Below are positions 26,900 to 35,779 of a DNA stretch of 64,000 bases, one piece after another. Location: assembly GCF_963526985.1 (NCBI RefSeq), contig NZ_CAURPW010000002.1, positions 206,696 to 270,695 of the forward strand, written 5' to 3'. The notes beneath the pieces were generated by a model. It made no database searches. It was not told where the DNA came from and saw nothing but the letters and a program-made list of their open reading frames with translations. The translations under genes and the position numbers were made by a program. Position 1 is the first letter of the stretch. Every line of letters begins with the position of its first letter. Source of the stretch: an uncultured Campylobacter sp. (GTDB lineage Bacteria; Campylobacterota; Campylobacteria; Campylobacterales; Campylobacteraceae).

Positions 26900-27682
26900 T
26901 TGAAAGAAATTTTGATAACCAATGACGACGGGTTCGAGGCTAGCGGCTTGCACGCTTTAGCTAGTGCGCTGCGCGAACTACCGGACACGCGCGTCACGAT
27001 AGTAGCCCCAAGCAGCGAAAAATCGGCTTGCGCGCACTCTCTTACGCTAACTAGGCCTCTTCGTTTCATCAAGCTTGATGACGATTTTTACAAACTCGAC
27101 GACGCTACGCCCGCTGATTGCGTCTATCTCGCGCTTCACGCGCTTTATAAAAGGCCGCCCGACCTAGTCGTAAGCGGCATAAACCACGGCGCCAACGTAG
27201 GCGAGGACATCACTTACTCGGGCACGTGCGGAGCGGCTATGGAGGGCGTTTTGCAAGGGATTCCAAGTATCGCGTTTTCGCAATTTTATAAGAGCGACGG
27301 TATAGAAAAAACTGGCTTTTTACTCGCCGAAGATGTCGTTAAATTTATCGTTTCTCGAGTGCTAAACGGCAAGATAGCGCTGCCGCCGCGCCAGTTTTTA
27401 AACGTAAATATCCCCGCCGTCTCGCCCCGCGAATTTAGAGGCTACCGCGTTGTGCCTGCTGGCAAACGCAGCTACGCCACGCACGCGATGCTTCACCGCA
27501 ACCCGCGAGGCGTCGAGTATTATTGGCTCGGACAAGCCTCGAGCCTAGACTACGAGCAAAACGGCGAGTCCGATATCAGCGCGCTTAGCGACGGTTTTGC
27601 CTCGCTTACTCCGATAATGCTAGATATGACGGCGCATGCGAGTCTAGCCGCGCTAAAAACCGCCCTAAAGGATCAAATTTGA
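26900..27682 (+). CDS. surE: 5'/3'-nucleotidase SurE
   Basis: This 260-residue metal-dependent nucleoside monophosphate phosphatase is linked to stress survival. The N terminus KEILITNDDGFEASGL carries the metal-binding DD motif, followed by VVAPSSEKSACAHSLTL-type sequence and VSGINHGANVGEDITYSGTCGAAMEG. The TTG at 26900 is chosen because it gives the standard family N terminus and AAGGA lies seven bases upstream; the frame is open to a TTG at 26870. The next gene starts inside the last codons, so the two are coupled. Confidence 0.93.
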   Translation: MKEILITNDDGFEASGLHALASALRELPDTRVTIVAPSSEKSACAHSLTLTRPLRFIKLDDDFYKLDDATPADCVYLALHALYKRPPDLVVSGINHGANVGEDITYSGTCGAAMEGVLQGIPSIAFSQFYKSDGIEKTGFLLAEDVVKFIVSRVLNGKIALPPRQFLNVNIPAVSPREFRGYRVVPAGKRSYATHAMLHRNPRGVEYYWLGQASSLDYEQNGESDISALSDGFASLTPIMLDMTAHASLAALKTALKDQI

Positions 27683-28344
27683 ACGAAGAAATTTTAGAAA
27701 AACCGGACCGCTTTACGAGGTCTCGATGGCTATTAGGCGATGATTTTAAAAAGCTTCAAAAAGCAAACGTCCTAATCTGCGGCGTAGGCGGCGTAGGCGG
27801 CGTCTGCGCGGACGCGCTGGCTAGAACAGGCGTAGGCAAACTCACTCTCATAGACAAGGATGTTTTTGATATAACCAATCAAAACCGCCAAATTTACAGC
27901 GAAGCCGTCGGCGCGGTCAAAGTCGGCGAATTTGCCGCAAGATACGAGTGCGTAATGGCGCTGCAAGAGCTAATGACGCCGGAGTTTGTCGAGGATTTTG
28001 ATTTTTCGCCGTTTGATCTTATTATCGACGCTATCGACGACGTACCGGCTAAAGTCGCTCTCGCGTTAAAAACGCACGAAAAGTTAATTAGCTCTATGGG
28101 CGGCGCAAAGCGCCTAGATCCGACGCAGATCAAAGTCGCATCCATCTGGCAAACTTGCAACGACCCGTTTGCCAAAAAAATACGCGCCGAGCTTAAAAAA
28201 GCGGGGTTTAAAGGCAAATTTGACGTCGTGTTTTCGACCGAGCTGCCAAAATGCGTGAAACTGGGTAGCTTTATGGGCGTGACGGCGTGCTTTGGGCTAA
28301 ATTTAGCCGCGCTGGCGGTGAAAAAAATCATCGGCGGCAGATAA
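27679..28344 (+). CDS. ThiF-family adenylyltransferase, TcdA-like
   Basis: A 221-residue E1-like protein with the nucleotide-binding loop NVLICGVGGVGGVCADALARTGVGKLT (part), the acidic segment LIDKDVFDITNQNRQ and IIDAIDDVPAKVAL. It best fits the TcdA/CsdL branch, which dehydrates threonylcarbamoyladenosine at tRNA position 37 to its cyclic form. It starts at TTG overlapping the surE stop, and C. jejuni has the same surE-thiF order. A role in sulfur-carrier activation (MoeB/ThiF) is less likely but not excluded. Confidence 0.8.
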   Translation: MNEEILEKPDRFTRSRWLLGDDFKKLQKANVLICGVGGVGGVCADALARTGVGKLTLIDKDVFDITNQNRQIYSEAVGAVKVGEFAARYECVMALQELMTPEFVEDFDFSPFDLIIDAIDDVPAKVALALKTHEKLISSMGGAKRLDPTQIKVASIWQTCNDPFAKKIRAELKKAGFKGKFDVVFSTELPKCVKLGSFMGVTACFGLNLAALAVKKIIGGR

Positions 28345-28356
28345 GATAATCTGCCG
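28335..28356 (+). other. Hairpin at the end of the tcdA-like gene
   Basis: CGGCAGAT and ATCTGCCG form a perfect eight-pair stem around a six-base loop that includes the stop codon. No T-run follows, so it is more likely a message-stabilising or pausing structure than a classical terminator. Confidence 0.45.
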
Positions 28357-28417
28357 ATAGCTTGCCTAGGCGAGCCGAATTTATGCTATCATAGCGCACC
28401 TAAAATCAAGGAGAAAA

Positions 28418-29083
28418 ATGAAAACATGCGTCATCTTAGCCGGAGGCAAAAGCTCGCGAATGGGCCGCGACAAAACGCTGCTGCCTTTTGGCGGATTTGC
28501 GACGCTGACGCACTACGGAGCGCATAAATTCGGGCGGATTTTCGAGCGCGTATTCGTTAGCTCCAAATTTGACAAATTTAACCCGCCCCTACCGCTCATA
28601 AAAGACGTTAGCCCAGAGGAGTTCTCGCGGTCAAATTTGACCGAGGCGAGCGACAAAGAGGGCGCAGGGGCAAGCTCCGCTCAAATTTGCTCGCAAGATA
28701 CGGCAAATTTGAGCCCTGAGGCCTTTTCTCCGATGCTAGCGCTTTATAGTATCCTTAAAAATTTCCCAAACGAAAGCGTCTTTATCATCCCGACCGACAT
28801 GCCCTTTGTTAGCGAAAGCTGCGTGCGCGAACTATATAAATTTGCCCGCGAATACGATATGGTCATCGCTGCGGACGAGTCGCATATGCACTCGCTTTGC
28901 GGGTTTTTTAGCGGGGACTTAGCGAACGCCGCGGGCGAGCTTTTTGCCGCGGGCGAGCACAAGATCGGGCTTTTGCGTAGCCGTTGCCGCTGTAAGATCG
29001 TAAAATTCGCACGCGAGGACGAGTTTTTTAACATCAACTATCAGGCAGATTATGAACAAGCCTTAAAAGAAGGAAAAATATGA
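28418..29083 (+). CDS. mobA: Molybdenum cofactor guanylyltransferase
   Basis: This 221-residue enzyme attaches GMP to molybdopterin to make the MGD cofactor of DMSO-reductase-family enzymes such as nitrate reductase and formate dehydrogenase. The NTP-binding start is ILAGGKSSRMGRDKTLLPFGG, and IIPTDMPFV and FFNINYQADYEQA match the family. An AAGGAG site precedes the ATG. Residues 70-100 form a Ser/Ala-rich insertion relative to a compact MobA. It overlaps pldA by four bases; mobA-pldA adjacency is also found in C. jejuni. Confidence 0.9.
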   Translation: MKTCVILAGGKSSRMGRDKTLLPFGGFATLTHYGAHKFGRIFERVFVSSKFDKFNPPLPLIKDVSPEEFSRSNLTEASDKEGAGASSAQICSQDTANLSPEAFSPMLALYSILKNFPNESVFIIPTDMPFVSESCVRELYKFAREYDMVIAADESHMHSLCGFFSGDLANAAGELFAAGEHKIGLLRSRCRCKIVKFAREDEFFNINYQADYEQALKEGKI

Positions 29084-30174
29084 AAAAAATTATCGTTTTA
29101 TCGGCGATTTTGTTAAATTTGGCCCTAGCCGCCCAGGCGGAAACGGCGAAGCAAAATTTAGCCCCGCAACCAGAAAATCTAGCTGAAAATTTAACCGAGC
29201 CAAGCGCCAAAGACGAAGCCAAACGACTCTACGAAGCCGCCGCAAAGCTCGAGCATGAAGGCGACAAAACAAGAGCCCTTCAGCTTTATAAACTAGCGGC
29301 TAAAAAGGCGATATTTACGGACGAGGACGGCGAAACTGCCGCCATGGAGCGCTCCGTGATAGCGCCGTCAGATAGCGTAGCGGACGCGCCCGTAGAGGAG
29401 CAAAAGATAGCCTCTAAAGAGCGCCCGAAAGAAAAATTCGAAAGCGGCGAGGCATACGACGTGGATGAAATTTTAGGCCTAAAAATGCACCACCTAAACT
29501 ACCTCCTGCCCGCAACCTACGCATTTAACGACGTTGATGATAGGCGCAGATTTGAGACTGCATTTCAGATCAGCTTGCAAAAGCCGCTTTTTTACGACGT
29601 GTTTGATATGAACGAAACGATCTCGGCGGGCTACTCGCAAAGCTCGTGGTGGCAGACGGCTAAATCCTCTACGCCGTTTCGCGAGACAAACTACCGCCCC
29701 GAGATTTTCGTGACCGTTCCGATGAGATTTGAGGCGATATCTAGCCTTGACTACCTGCGTGCGGGGCTTTTGCACGAGAGTAACGGCCAGGGCGGGCAGA
29801 AGTCTCGCTCGTGGAACCGCGTCTATCTCGAGGCCAAGCTTTATGCCGGTAGCCTCGTTGTGATCCCGCGAGCGTGGGCGCGCATACCCGAGAGCAAGGG
29901 TAGCGACGATAACCCCGATATCGAAAAATACCTCGGTAACATGGATATAAATTTCGCCCTGCCATACCACGGCCACATCTTTACGGCGATGGTGCGAAAC
30001 AACCTGCATTTTGATAAAACAAACCGCGGCGCAGGCGAGCTTGGATGGCTGTTTCCGTTTGGCAAGAGCGGCGTTTACGGCTACGTGAAGTACTTTACGG
30101 GATACGGCGAGAGCCTCATCGACTACAACCGCCACACCGATAAAGTCGGTATCGGCTTTGCGATTTTAAAGTAA
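29080..30174 (+). CDS. pldA: Outer-membrane phospholipase A
   Basis: This 364-residue OMPLA hydrolyses phospholipids that reach the outer leaflet of the outer membrane; in C. jejuni it contributes to haemolysis. After a signal peptide (cleaved near AQA, residue 20), residues 43-80 form a charged helical segment resembling one TPR unit. The barrel starts near 130. The catalytic pair is in LLHESNGQGG (H232, S234), with the following SRSWNR typical of the family. C-terminal aromatic residues alternate as in a beta-barrel. It is slightly longer than the C. jejuni protein because of the N-terminal part. Confidence 0.9.
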   Translation: MKKIIVLSAILLNLALAAQAETAKQNLAPQPENLAENLTEPSAKDEAKRLYEAAAKLEHEGDKTRALQLYKLAAKKAIFTDEDGETAAMERSVIAPSDSVADAPVEEQKIASKERPKEKFESGEAYDVDEILGLKMHHLNYLLPATYAFNDVDDRRRFETAFQISLQKPLFYDVFDMNETISAGYSQSSWWQTAKSSTPFRETNYRPEIFVTVPMRFEAISSLDYLRAGLLHESNGQGGQKSRSWNRVYLEAKLYAGSLVVIPRAWARIPESKGSDDNPDIEKYLGNMDINFALPYHGHIFTAMVRNNLHFDKTNRGAGELGWLFPFGKSGVYGYVKYFTGYGESLIDYNRHTDKVGIGFAILK

Positions 30175-30419
30175 AAGGCTAGCGCGCTCAAGCGGCGCAG
30201 TCAAGGTAAAAATCGCGGCAAAACGGCCAAAAGCGATAAGTCAAATTTGCCCACACAGACAAGCGCGGCAAATTTGACGAGCAGGCAATGCGCATAGCAA
30301 AGCGCGAGAGTAAATTTTAAAAATTACAAACGCGATGCGATCTTTAAATTTACGCAAAGTCGCAGTCAAAAGTCGCCGCCCTAGCACGAGCGCAAAATTC
30401 GTCAAATTTAGGGAGTTGG

Positions 30420-31289
30420 ATGAAAAATTTATTAAAGCTTTTTATCGTCTTAACCTGCGCGACCTCGCTACAAGCAGGCGGCAACCACGCGCCCGAGCAG
30501 CAAAAAGACGAGCTAATCGCAACTTATGAGATATTTTTTAAGTACGACCTGCGCAACGGCGAAAAAGACGAAAACGGCAAAATACGCAACAGACTCTACC
30601 TCATCGAGCTAGACGCGAGCGGCGCGCAGCTGGATCGCTACGTCATCGGCGAAGCGGACGAGAAGTACAAGCGCAAGATCCCGGACAACCCCTCCACAAA
30701 GCTAAAAATCTCATTCGTCGTCCGCAACAACGAGCGCTGGGTGCTACTCGAAGTCTACTCAAAAGAGCACCGAGACGCGCCTGCGTTCAAGGCCGAGAGA
30801 TGCCTGTGGAGCGGGCTAGAAAAGGAGCTACTGGAGGATTTTGACGCGGGCGAGGCGCTAAAACTGTACCGAAAAACCAAACGCTTCGACGCAAATTTGG
30901 GCTTTTTTACCGAAAATAACATAGCCGAATACCGCAAAGACGGCAAACCGTCGTATAAAGAATTTACCAGCGTCCGAACCGGTAAAAAGGAAACGACTTT
31001 TGAAAAGTACGACGAGAGCGGGGTCCTGCACAGCCGCGCATACCAGATAGGCGGCGAGTCTGCGTATTTTGAGTTTTTCTACCCGAGCGGCAAGCTAAAA
31101 AGCGTGATAGACCAGCGACAAACGATCGGCAAGCCGCTTAGCGAGGCGGTTAAAATACAAAAAGAATTTAACGAAAAAGGCGAGCTCGTAAAAGAGGTCG
31201 TAACCGACGCAAAAGCTGGCGCGGCGACTACGAAATTTTACGGCGAAAACGACAAAATCATAAAAACCGAAACAAAAAATCTCAGATAA
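30420..31289 (+). CDS. Secreted YwqK/MORN-variant repeat protein (hypothetical)
   Basis: A 289-residue protein with a signal peptide (KLFIVLTCATSLQAGG). The C-terminal half has short Tyr/Gly repeats of the MORN-variant kind (EYRKDGKPSYKEF, YDESGVLHSRAY, FFYPSGKLKSV, EFNEKGELVKEV). Such proteins are often annotated as YwqK-family antitoxins, but the repeat says nothing definite about function and this one is exported. GGGAG precedes the ATG. The next gene is a SUKH-like protein 19 bases on, so the two are probably co-transcribed. I cannot assign a function. Confidence 0.6.
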   Translation: MKNLLKLFIVLTCATSLQAGGNHAPEQQKDELIATYEIFFKYDLRNGEKDENGKIRNRLYLIELDASGAQLDRYVIGEADEKYKRKIPDNPSTKLKISFVVRNNERWVLLEVYSKEHRDAPAFKAERCLWSGLEKELLEDFDAGEALKLYRKTKRFDANLGFFTENNIAEYRKDGKPSYKEFTSVRTGKKETTFEKYDESGVLHSRAYQIGGESAYFEFFYPSGKLKSVIDQRQTIGKPLSEAVKIQKEFNEKGELVKEVVTDAKAGAATTKFYGENDKIIKTETKNLR

Positions 31290-31308
31290 ACTAAGAGCGG
31301 AGAAAAAT

Positions 31309-31896
31309 ATGTTTTTAAAGCTAGACGAGATCGCTCGCGAGCTAGACGAGATATGCCTGCCTCTGGAGCAAGAGGACATAACGGGCATGAGGCTGCTAGC
31401 TCAAAGCGACGCCAGCGCGTCCACGCGGGCGCTAGAAAATGCGCAAGAGACTCTAGGCGTCAAATTTCCGCTTGAGCTTTCGCGGCTAGTTTGCAAATTT
31501 GACTTTGGCGAATTTGAAGTTTGCAACGTACGATTTGGCGCCGGCGGCGACTACGCTAGCGAGCTAGTGCGGCTAAACAGCACCGACGAATACGGCGGCA
31601 AATGGTGGCACGGCGATACGCGTCCTGCAAATTTGATAGTTTTTGCCGTCGGCGATCCGTGGATTTTTTTGCTTGATTGCGCGGACGGTGCGATTTATGC
31701 GTGGCTGCTCGGGGACGAAGAGCTTTGCGGTAGGCGCGTTGCGGGCGATTTTGAGAGATTTTTTAGAGCGCTTGCTAGCATTGGTATCGCGCGACTGAGC
31801 AAAAAGGGTGTACCGAGCGCGGAAGAAATCGTCAAATTCGTCCAAGCAAGCGATGATAAGGCGATTGAGTTTTGGCGAGAAATGGCGGAAATTTGA
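31309..31896 (+). CDS. SMI1/KNR4 (SUKH) family protein, possible immunity protein
   Basis: A 195-residue cytoplasmic protein with the SUKH pattern: LGVKFPLELSRLVCKFDFGEFEV near residues 45-70, then LIVFAVGDPWIFLLDCADGAIYAW near 105-125. Many bacterial SUKH proteins neutralise nuclease toxins delivered by contact-dependent or type VI systems. No toxin gene is adjacent, so this could be an orphan immunity gene. GGAGAA precedes the ATG. Confidence 0.65.
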   Translation: MFLKLDEIARELDEICLPLEQEDITGMRLLAQSDASASTRALENAQETLGVKFPLELSRLVCKFDFGEFEVCNVRFGAGGDYASELVRLNSTDEYGGKWWHGDTRPANLIVFAVGDPWIFLLDCADGAIYAWLLGDEELCGRRVAGDFERFFRALASIGIARLSKKGVPSAEEIVKFVQASDDKAIEFWREMAEI

Positions 31897-32103
31897 TAAA
31901 TTTAAGCGCAAGCGGCTTTAGCGGCAAATTTAACTAACTTTAAAAACTCTAAATACAGCGATAACCGCTGCAAATTTTAACTCCTAATTTACAAATTTCA
32001 CTCGCAATCCGGGTCAAATTTATATTATTTTTTGCATTTGGGTGCTAAATTTGAGCTCAAATTTGTCGTAAAATCGGCTCTAAAAAATCAAAAAAGGCAA
32101 AAA

Positions 32104-33006
32104 ATGATAACCGCAAAGACTCTTTACGCATCGGCAAGGCTTAGATCGCTGCCGCTTAGCGTCTCGGGCGTGTTGCTGGGTAGCGGCGCGGCATACGGCG
32201 CAGGCGCGTTTAGAGCCGATATTTTCGCGCTGGCATTGCTTACGACGCTACTGTTTCAGGTACTAAGCGACTATGCCAACGACTACGGCGACGCAGTAAA
32301 GGGCACCGATGATGATGGCAGGCTGGGGCCGCGCCGCGCGATCCAAACCGGACAGATGAGCGCGGCCGAGATGAAACGCGTCATCGTCGCTACGGCGCTG
32401 CTTTCGGCTTTTTCAAGCCTCGCGCTAAGCGTTTTGGCGTTTGGCGAGCGGTTTTATCTTGTGATGCTATTTTTGGCGCTGGGCGGCACGTCGATATATG
32501 CCGCTATCCGCTACACCGTAGGCGCCGGTGCATACGGCTACAAGGGGCTCGGCGACGTTTTCGTGTTTTTGTTTTTTGGACTACTTAGCGTACTTGGCTC
32601 ATACTTTTTATATGCGCGTTCGCTCGATGCGGCACTGCTGCTGCCTGCATGTGCGTGCGGTATGCTTAGCACGGCCGTTCTAAATCTAAACAACATGCGC
32701 GATATCCAAAACGACGCGCTCAAGGACAAGCGCACGCTCCCCGTTCGTATCGGGCTGAACGCGGCCAAGCGCTACCACTACGCGCTGATCGCGGGCGGAG
32801 CGGGCCTGATGCTCTGCTACTCGTTTTTACGCGGCGAGCCTGACGTAAAACTACTCTATGTGGTTAGCTTTGCGCCGCTTGTTTGGCATCTCATTTTCGT
32901 CTCGCGAGTGCGAGAATGTCGCGACTTCGACGGACAGCTAAAGGTCGTCGCGCTCAGCACGTTTGCGATGTCGGCGCTATTTTTCGTCGGGGAGATTTTG
33001 GGCTAA
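32104..33006 (+). CDS. UbiA-family prenyltransferase, MenA-like
   Basis: A 300-residue membrane protein with about eight to nine helices. The first Asp-rich motif is NDYGDAVKGTDDD and the second region is NNMRDIQNDALKDKRTLPVRIG. These fit 1,4-dihydroxy-2-naphthoate prenyltransferase (MenA), which attaches the polyprenyl tail in menaquinone synthesis. The start at 32104 follows AAAAGGC; a longer frame runs from 32032. Epsilonproteobacteria make menaquinone by the futalosine route, whose prenyltransferase is a different UbiA relative, so the exact substrate is uncertain. Confidence 0.75.
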   Translation: MITAKTLYASARLRSLPLSVSGVLLGSGAAYGAGAFRADIFALALLTTLLFQVLSDYANDYGDAVKGTDDDGRLGPRRAIQTGQMSAAEMKRVIVATALLSAFSSLALSVLAFGERFYLVMLFLALGGTSIYAAIRYTVGAGAYGYKGLGDVFVFLFFGLLSVLGSYFLYARSLDAALLLPACACGMLSTAVLNLNNMRDIQNDALKDKRTLPVRIGLNAAKRYHYALIAGGAGLMLCYSFLRGEPDVKLLYVVSFAPLVWHLIFVSRVRECRDFDGQLKVVALSTFAMSALFFVGEILG

Positions 33007-33233
33007 GATTTATTTGGCGCGCGCGGTTTATCAAATTTACCGTATCGCCGAGCGATTTTGCTGATTTTAAGCATTAAATTTAACCCCTGTACGTATTGCG
33101 CCGCCCGTTTTTACCATTTACTAGTCGGCAGATTTTCGGCGTAGATTCGTCGCGCAAATTTAGTTCAAAATGCGGCAAAAGCTATGTATTTACCTTTTTT
33201 AAATACACTTTCAGAAATTTACAAGGAGAAAAA

Positions 33234-33803
33234 ATGAAAAAATTAATCAAATTTTCGCTAGCAGCAGCTCTAGCGGCAAGCTGCGTAAACGCCGCAGTCT
33301 ACGAGATTGACCCGGCGCACAGCAACGTAGGCTTTAAAATCAAACACCTAAGCATATCAAAAGTAAGCGGAAATTTCGGCAAATTTAACGCCGTAATCGA
33401 CTACGACAAAAGCGCTAAGGAGCTAAAAGTGCTCGAGGCCACCATCGAGACAGCCTCGGTAAATACGCAAAACGACAAGCGTGACGAGCATCTGCGAAGT
33501 GCCGATTTTTTCGATGCGGCGAAATTCGACAAAATCACCTACAAAATGGTCAAATTTGAAAAAGAAAGCGACACCGAAGGCAAGGTCGTCGGCACCCTCA
33601 CGATGCGCGGCATCACTAAGCCCGTGGTGCTAAAATTCGAGCTTGGCGGCTTTACCGCAGGCGATAACGGCAAGGAAAAAATCGGCTTTAGCCTAGAAGG
33701 CAACACGAAACGCAAGCTCTTTGAGATCGGGCTAGATACCCCTGAAATCACGCTATCTGACAAGGTTGAGCTAGAGATAGAAGCCGAAGCAAAAGAAAAA
33801 TAA
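33234..33803 (+). CDS. YceI-family periplasmic protein
   Basis: A 189-residue protein with a signal peptide (KFSLAAALAASCVNA) and a lipocalin-like YceI barrel: YEIDPAHSNVGFKIKHL, DKRDEHLRSADFFDAAKFDKITY, GTLTMRGITKPVVL. YceI proteins bind polyisoprenoids or similar amphiphiles in the periplasm. The start is set at 33234 because AAGGAG lies just upstream and the signal peptide begins there; the frame is open from 33096. A terminator follows. Confidence 0.9.
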   Translation: MKKLIKFSLAAALAASCVNAAVYEIDPAHSNVGFKIKHLSISKVSGNFGKFNAVIDYDKSAKELKVLEATIETASVNTQNDKRDEHLRSADFFDAAKFDKITYKMVKFEKESDTEGKVVGTLTMRGITKPVVLKFELGGFTAGDNGKEKIGFSLEGNTKRKLFEIGLDTPEITLSDKVELEIEAEAKEK

Positions 33804-33817
33804 TCCCCAAAAATAAG

Positions 33818-33845
33818 ACTAAAGCCTTTTTCGGGCTTTAGTTTG
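33818..33845 (+). terminator. Rho-independent terminator after the yceI-like gene
   Basis: ACTAAAGCC and GGCTTTAGT form a nine-pair stem with a T-rich loop, and the second arm runs directly into TTTG. It lies 15 bases past the stop codon. Confidence 0.75.
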
Positions 33846-34125
33846 TTAAATTTTAGTTTAGCCTAGGTTTTTTGCAAATTCGGTCGCGCATTACGACTCG
33901 GCGCAAAATCCGCACGGCAAAAACTCAAACTAAAATTTGTTTTTACCGTCGCAAATTTTACTTATTTACTAGATATTTGAAAATCCGCAAAACTGCCGTA
34001 CCGAAAGGCAAATTAGCGGCAAAATACAAAGCATCCGCTCAGGCTCGCTAACCATGCCGAGCAAACAAAAAGCCCAGGCCGGCAAACCTATAAATTTGCC
34101 GACACAGCCGTATCAAGGCGTAAAT
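33846..34125. other. Gap between convergent yceI-like and glycerate kinase genes
   Basis: No gene seen. Near the right end, CGGCAAA and TTTGCCG (34080-34101) could pair as a weak hairpin at the end of the glycerate kinase message. Confidence 0.4.
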
Positions 34126-35268
34126 TTACCCCTTACGCCCTAGCAAATATAGCCTCAAAGCCTGCTCTGCGGTCATTTTGAGATTGCGCGTCGCGGTTTG
34201 CTTATCCATCGCCTCTTCTAGGCTCACTGGCTCGTTTAATACGCTAAAAAACGCATCGATGCCGTTTTCGTTACAGCCGCCCGCGCACGGCGACACGCTG
34301 CCCGCTAGCGCGATGACGGGTTTGCCGTATTTTTTGGTAATCTTCGCCACTCCGGTCGGGGTCTTGCCCATCGAGCTTTGAAAGTCCAGTCGTCCCTCGC
34401 CGGTGATGACTAGATCGGCGTTTTTCACGTCATCTTCGAGGCGGATTTCCTCCATGATGATGTCGATGCCGGGCTTTAGTTTGGCGTTTAAGTAGCTCAC
34501 AAACCCGTACCCTAGCCCGCCTGCCGCGCCCGCGCCCTTGAAGTTCCAAAATTCGCTCGAAAAGTGCTCGCTCGTCGCGCTCGCAAAGCTTATAAGACCG
34601 GCGTCTAGATCCTTTACCATCTGCTCGTCCGCGCCCTTTTGCGGGCCGTAGACGTAGGCCGCGCCGTTTTTGCCAAAGAGCGGATTATCCACGTCGCAAG
34701 CTACGAGAAATTCGCACTCTTTGAGCTCGGGCACTACGTTTTTGTTTGAAATTTTGGTGATTTTTATGAGGTTTTCGCCTTTACCCTCGAGCAACTCGCC
34801 GTTTTCATCAAAAAACTCGTATCCCAGCGCGCTTAGCATGCCCGTGCCCGCGTCGTTCGTCGCGCTGCCGCCGATACCGACGATAAATTTACGCGCGCCC
34901 TTGCTAATAGCATGCAAAATCATCTGCCCAAAGCCGTAAGTGCTCGTTTTCATCGGGTTTCGGCGCTCTTTTTCCACTAGCATGAGTCCGCTAGAAGACG
35001 CCATCTCGAGGATGCCAAGTTCGCCCGCTAGCGCGTATCTAGCGGGGATCTTTTCGCCGAGAGGATTTTGCACGATGACGTCGATAAACTCGCCATCTAG
35101 CGCGTCCGCCAAGGCCTCCACGCTACCCTCACCGCCGTCCGCGATGGGCTTAACCGTCACCTCATCTATCTCGCCGGCCAAGGCTTCGATGCCCTCTTTT
35201 ACGGCGTTGCCGGCCTCGAGGGAGCTAAGGGAGCCTTTGAAAGAGTCGATTGCTATTAGAATTTTCAT
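34126..35268 (-). CDS. Glycerate kinase (GlxK/GarK family)
   Basis: A 380-residue kinase that phosphorylates D-glycerate, feeding it to the lower part of glycolysis. The family signatures are MKILIAIDSFKGSLSSLEAG, KPIADGGEGSVEALAD, GIGGSATNDAGTGMLSALGY and ITGEGRLDFQS. Length is normal. A GntP-family permease gene lies about 500 bases upstream on the same strand and is the likely uptake partner. No regulator gene is adjacent. Confidence 0.9.
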   Translation of the reverse strand: MKILIAIDSFKGSLSSLEAGNAVKEGIEALAGEIDEVTVKPIADGGEGSVEALADALDGEFIDVIVQNPLGEKIPARYALAGELGILEMASSSGLMLVEKERRNPMKTSTYGFGQMILHAISKGARKFIVGIGGSATNDAGTGMLSALGYEFFDENGELLEGKGENLIKITKISNKNVVPELKECEFLVACDVDNPLFGKNGAAYVYGPQKGADEQMVKDLDAGLISFASATSEHFSSEFWNFKGAGAAGGLGYGFVSYLNAKLKPGIDIIMEEIRLEDDVKNADLVITGEGRLDFQSSMGKTPTGVAKITKKYGKPVIALAGSVSPCAGGCNENGIDAFFSVLNEPVSLEEAMDKQTATRNLKMTAEQALRLYLLGRKG

Positions 35269-35779
35269 CTATTTTCCTTTTTTATTAGCGGCTCGTCTTT
35301 TTCCTTTATACTTTGTTAGAAATTTCTCCGAAGCTCGGTTACATGCTATATGTATGCGCCCTCGCTCGGCTCATTTCCGCCTCGTCTAAAGAAAAAATAC
35401 TTCGCCTTAAATTTTACGGTCTGATTTTATCAAATTTAGTTTTAAATTGTGACGCTTATAAATGCCAAATTTGGCGAATTTAGCTTTATTGCAAATTTAA
35501 AAAACGTGCGGCGCATTAGCGCTATCGCACCCCTCGAACGTTCTGCGTCGCTGCGCTAGCAGCTGCAAGCAGACGGGGGGCGGGTCTGTATCTAGCAGTT
35601 GCGAGTGCGTAGCACGACGCAAAGGAAGGCGGCGCTTCGCAAGTAGGTCTGCTAGCAGTTACGAGCCGTAGGCGAAGTAAAGCCCCTTCCGCCGCCCAAG
35701 AAAAAAGAAAAGCTTAAAGCTAAAATTTACCATTCTATCGCACTACAAGAGTAAATTTAACCCAAATCTGCCGTCAAAT
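35269..35779. other. Gap with short GC-rich repeats between gntP-like and glycerate kinase genes
   Basis: About 510 bases without a convincing gene. The centre (35520-35700) is unlike other gaps: GC-rich, with a run of six G, and three related copies of CTAGCAG-(T/C)TGC/TAC-(G/A)AG at about 35556-35569, 35592-35605 and 35652-35665. It also has GGAAGGCGGCG near 35624 and CCTTCCGCCGCC near 35686, which are partly complementary. This looks like a repeat element or remnant; its identity is unknown. Confidence 0.5.

Noticed and set aside
26920..26940. GGTTCGAGG resembling a tRNA T-arm
   Set aside because: It lies inside surE, in its conserved N-terminal coding region, with no acceptor or anticodon arms around it.
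29494..30135. 213-codon minus-strand ORF inside pldA
   Set aside because: It is fully antisense to the phospholipase gene, whose catalytic motif and signal peptide are clear; the product is low-complexity and Arg/Val-rich.
31309..31896. The SUKH-like gene as part of a complete toxin-immunity locus
   Set aside because: No nuclease, Rhs, CdiA or type VI effector gene is in the neighbourhood, so only an orphan immunity role can be suggested.
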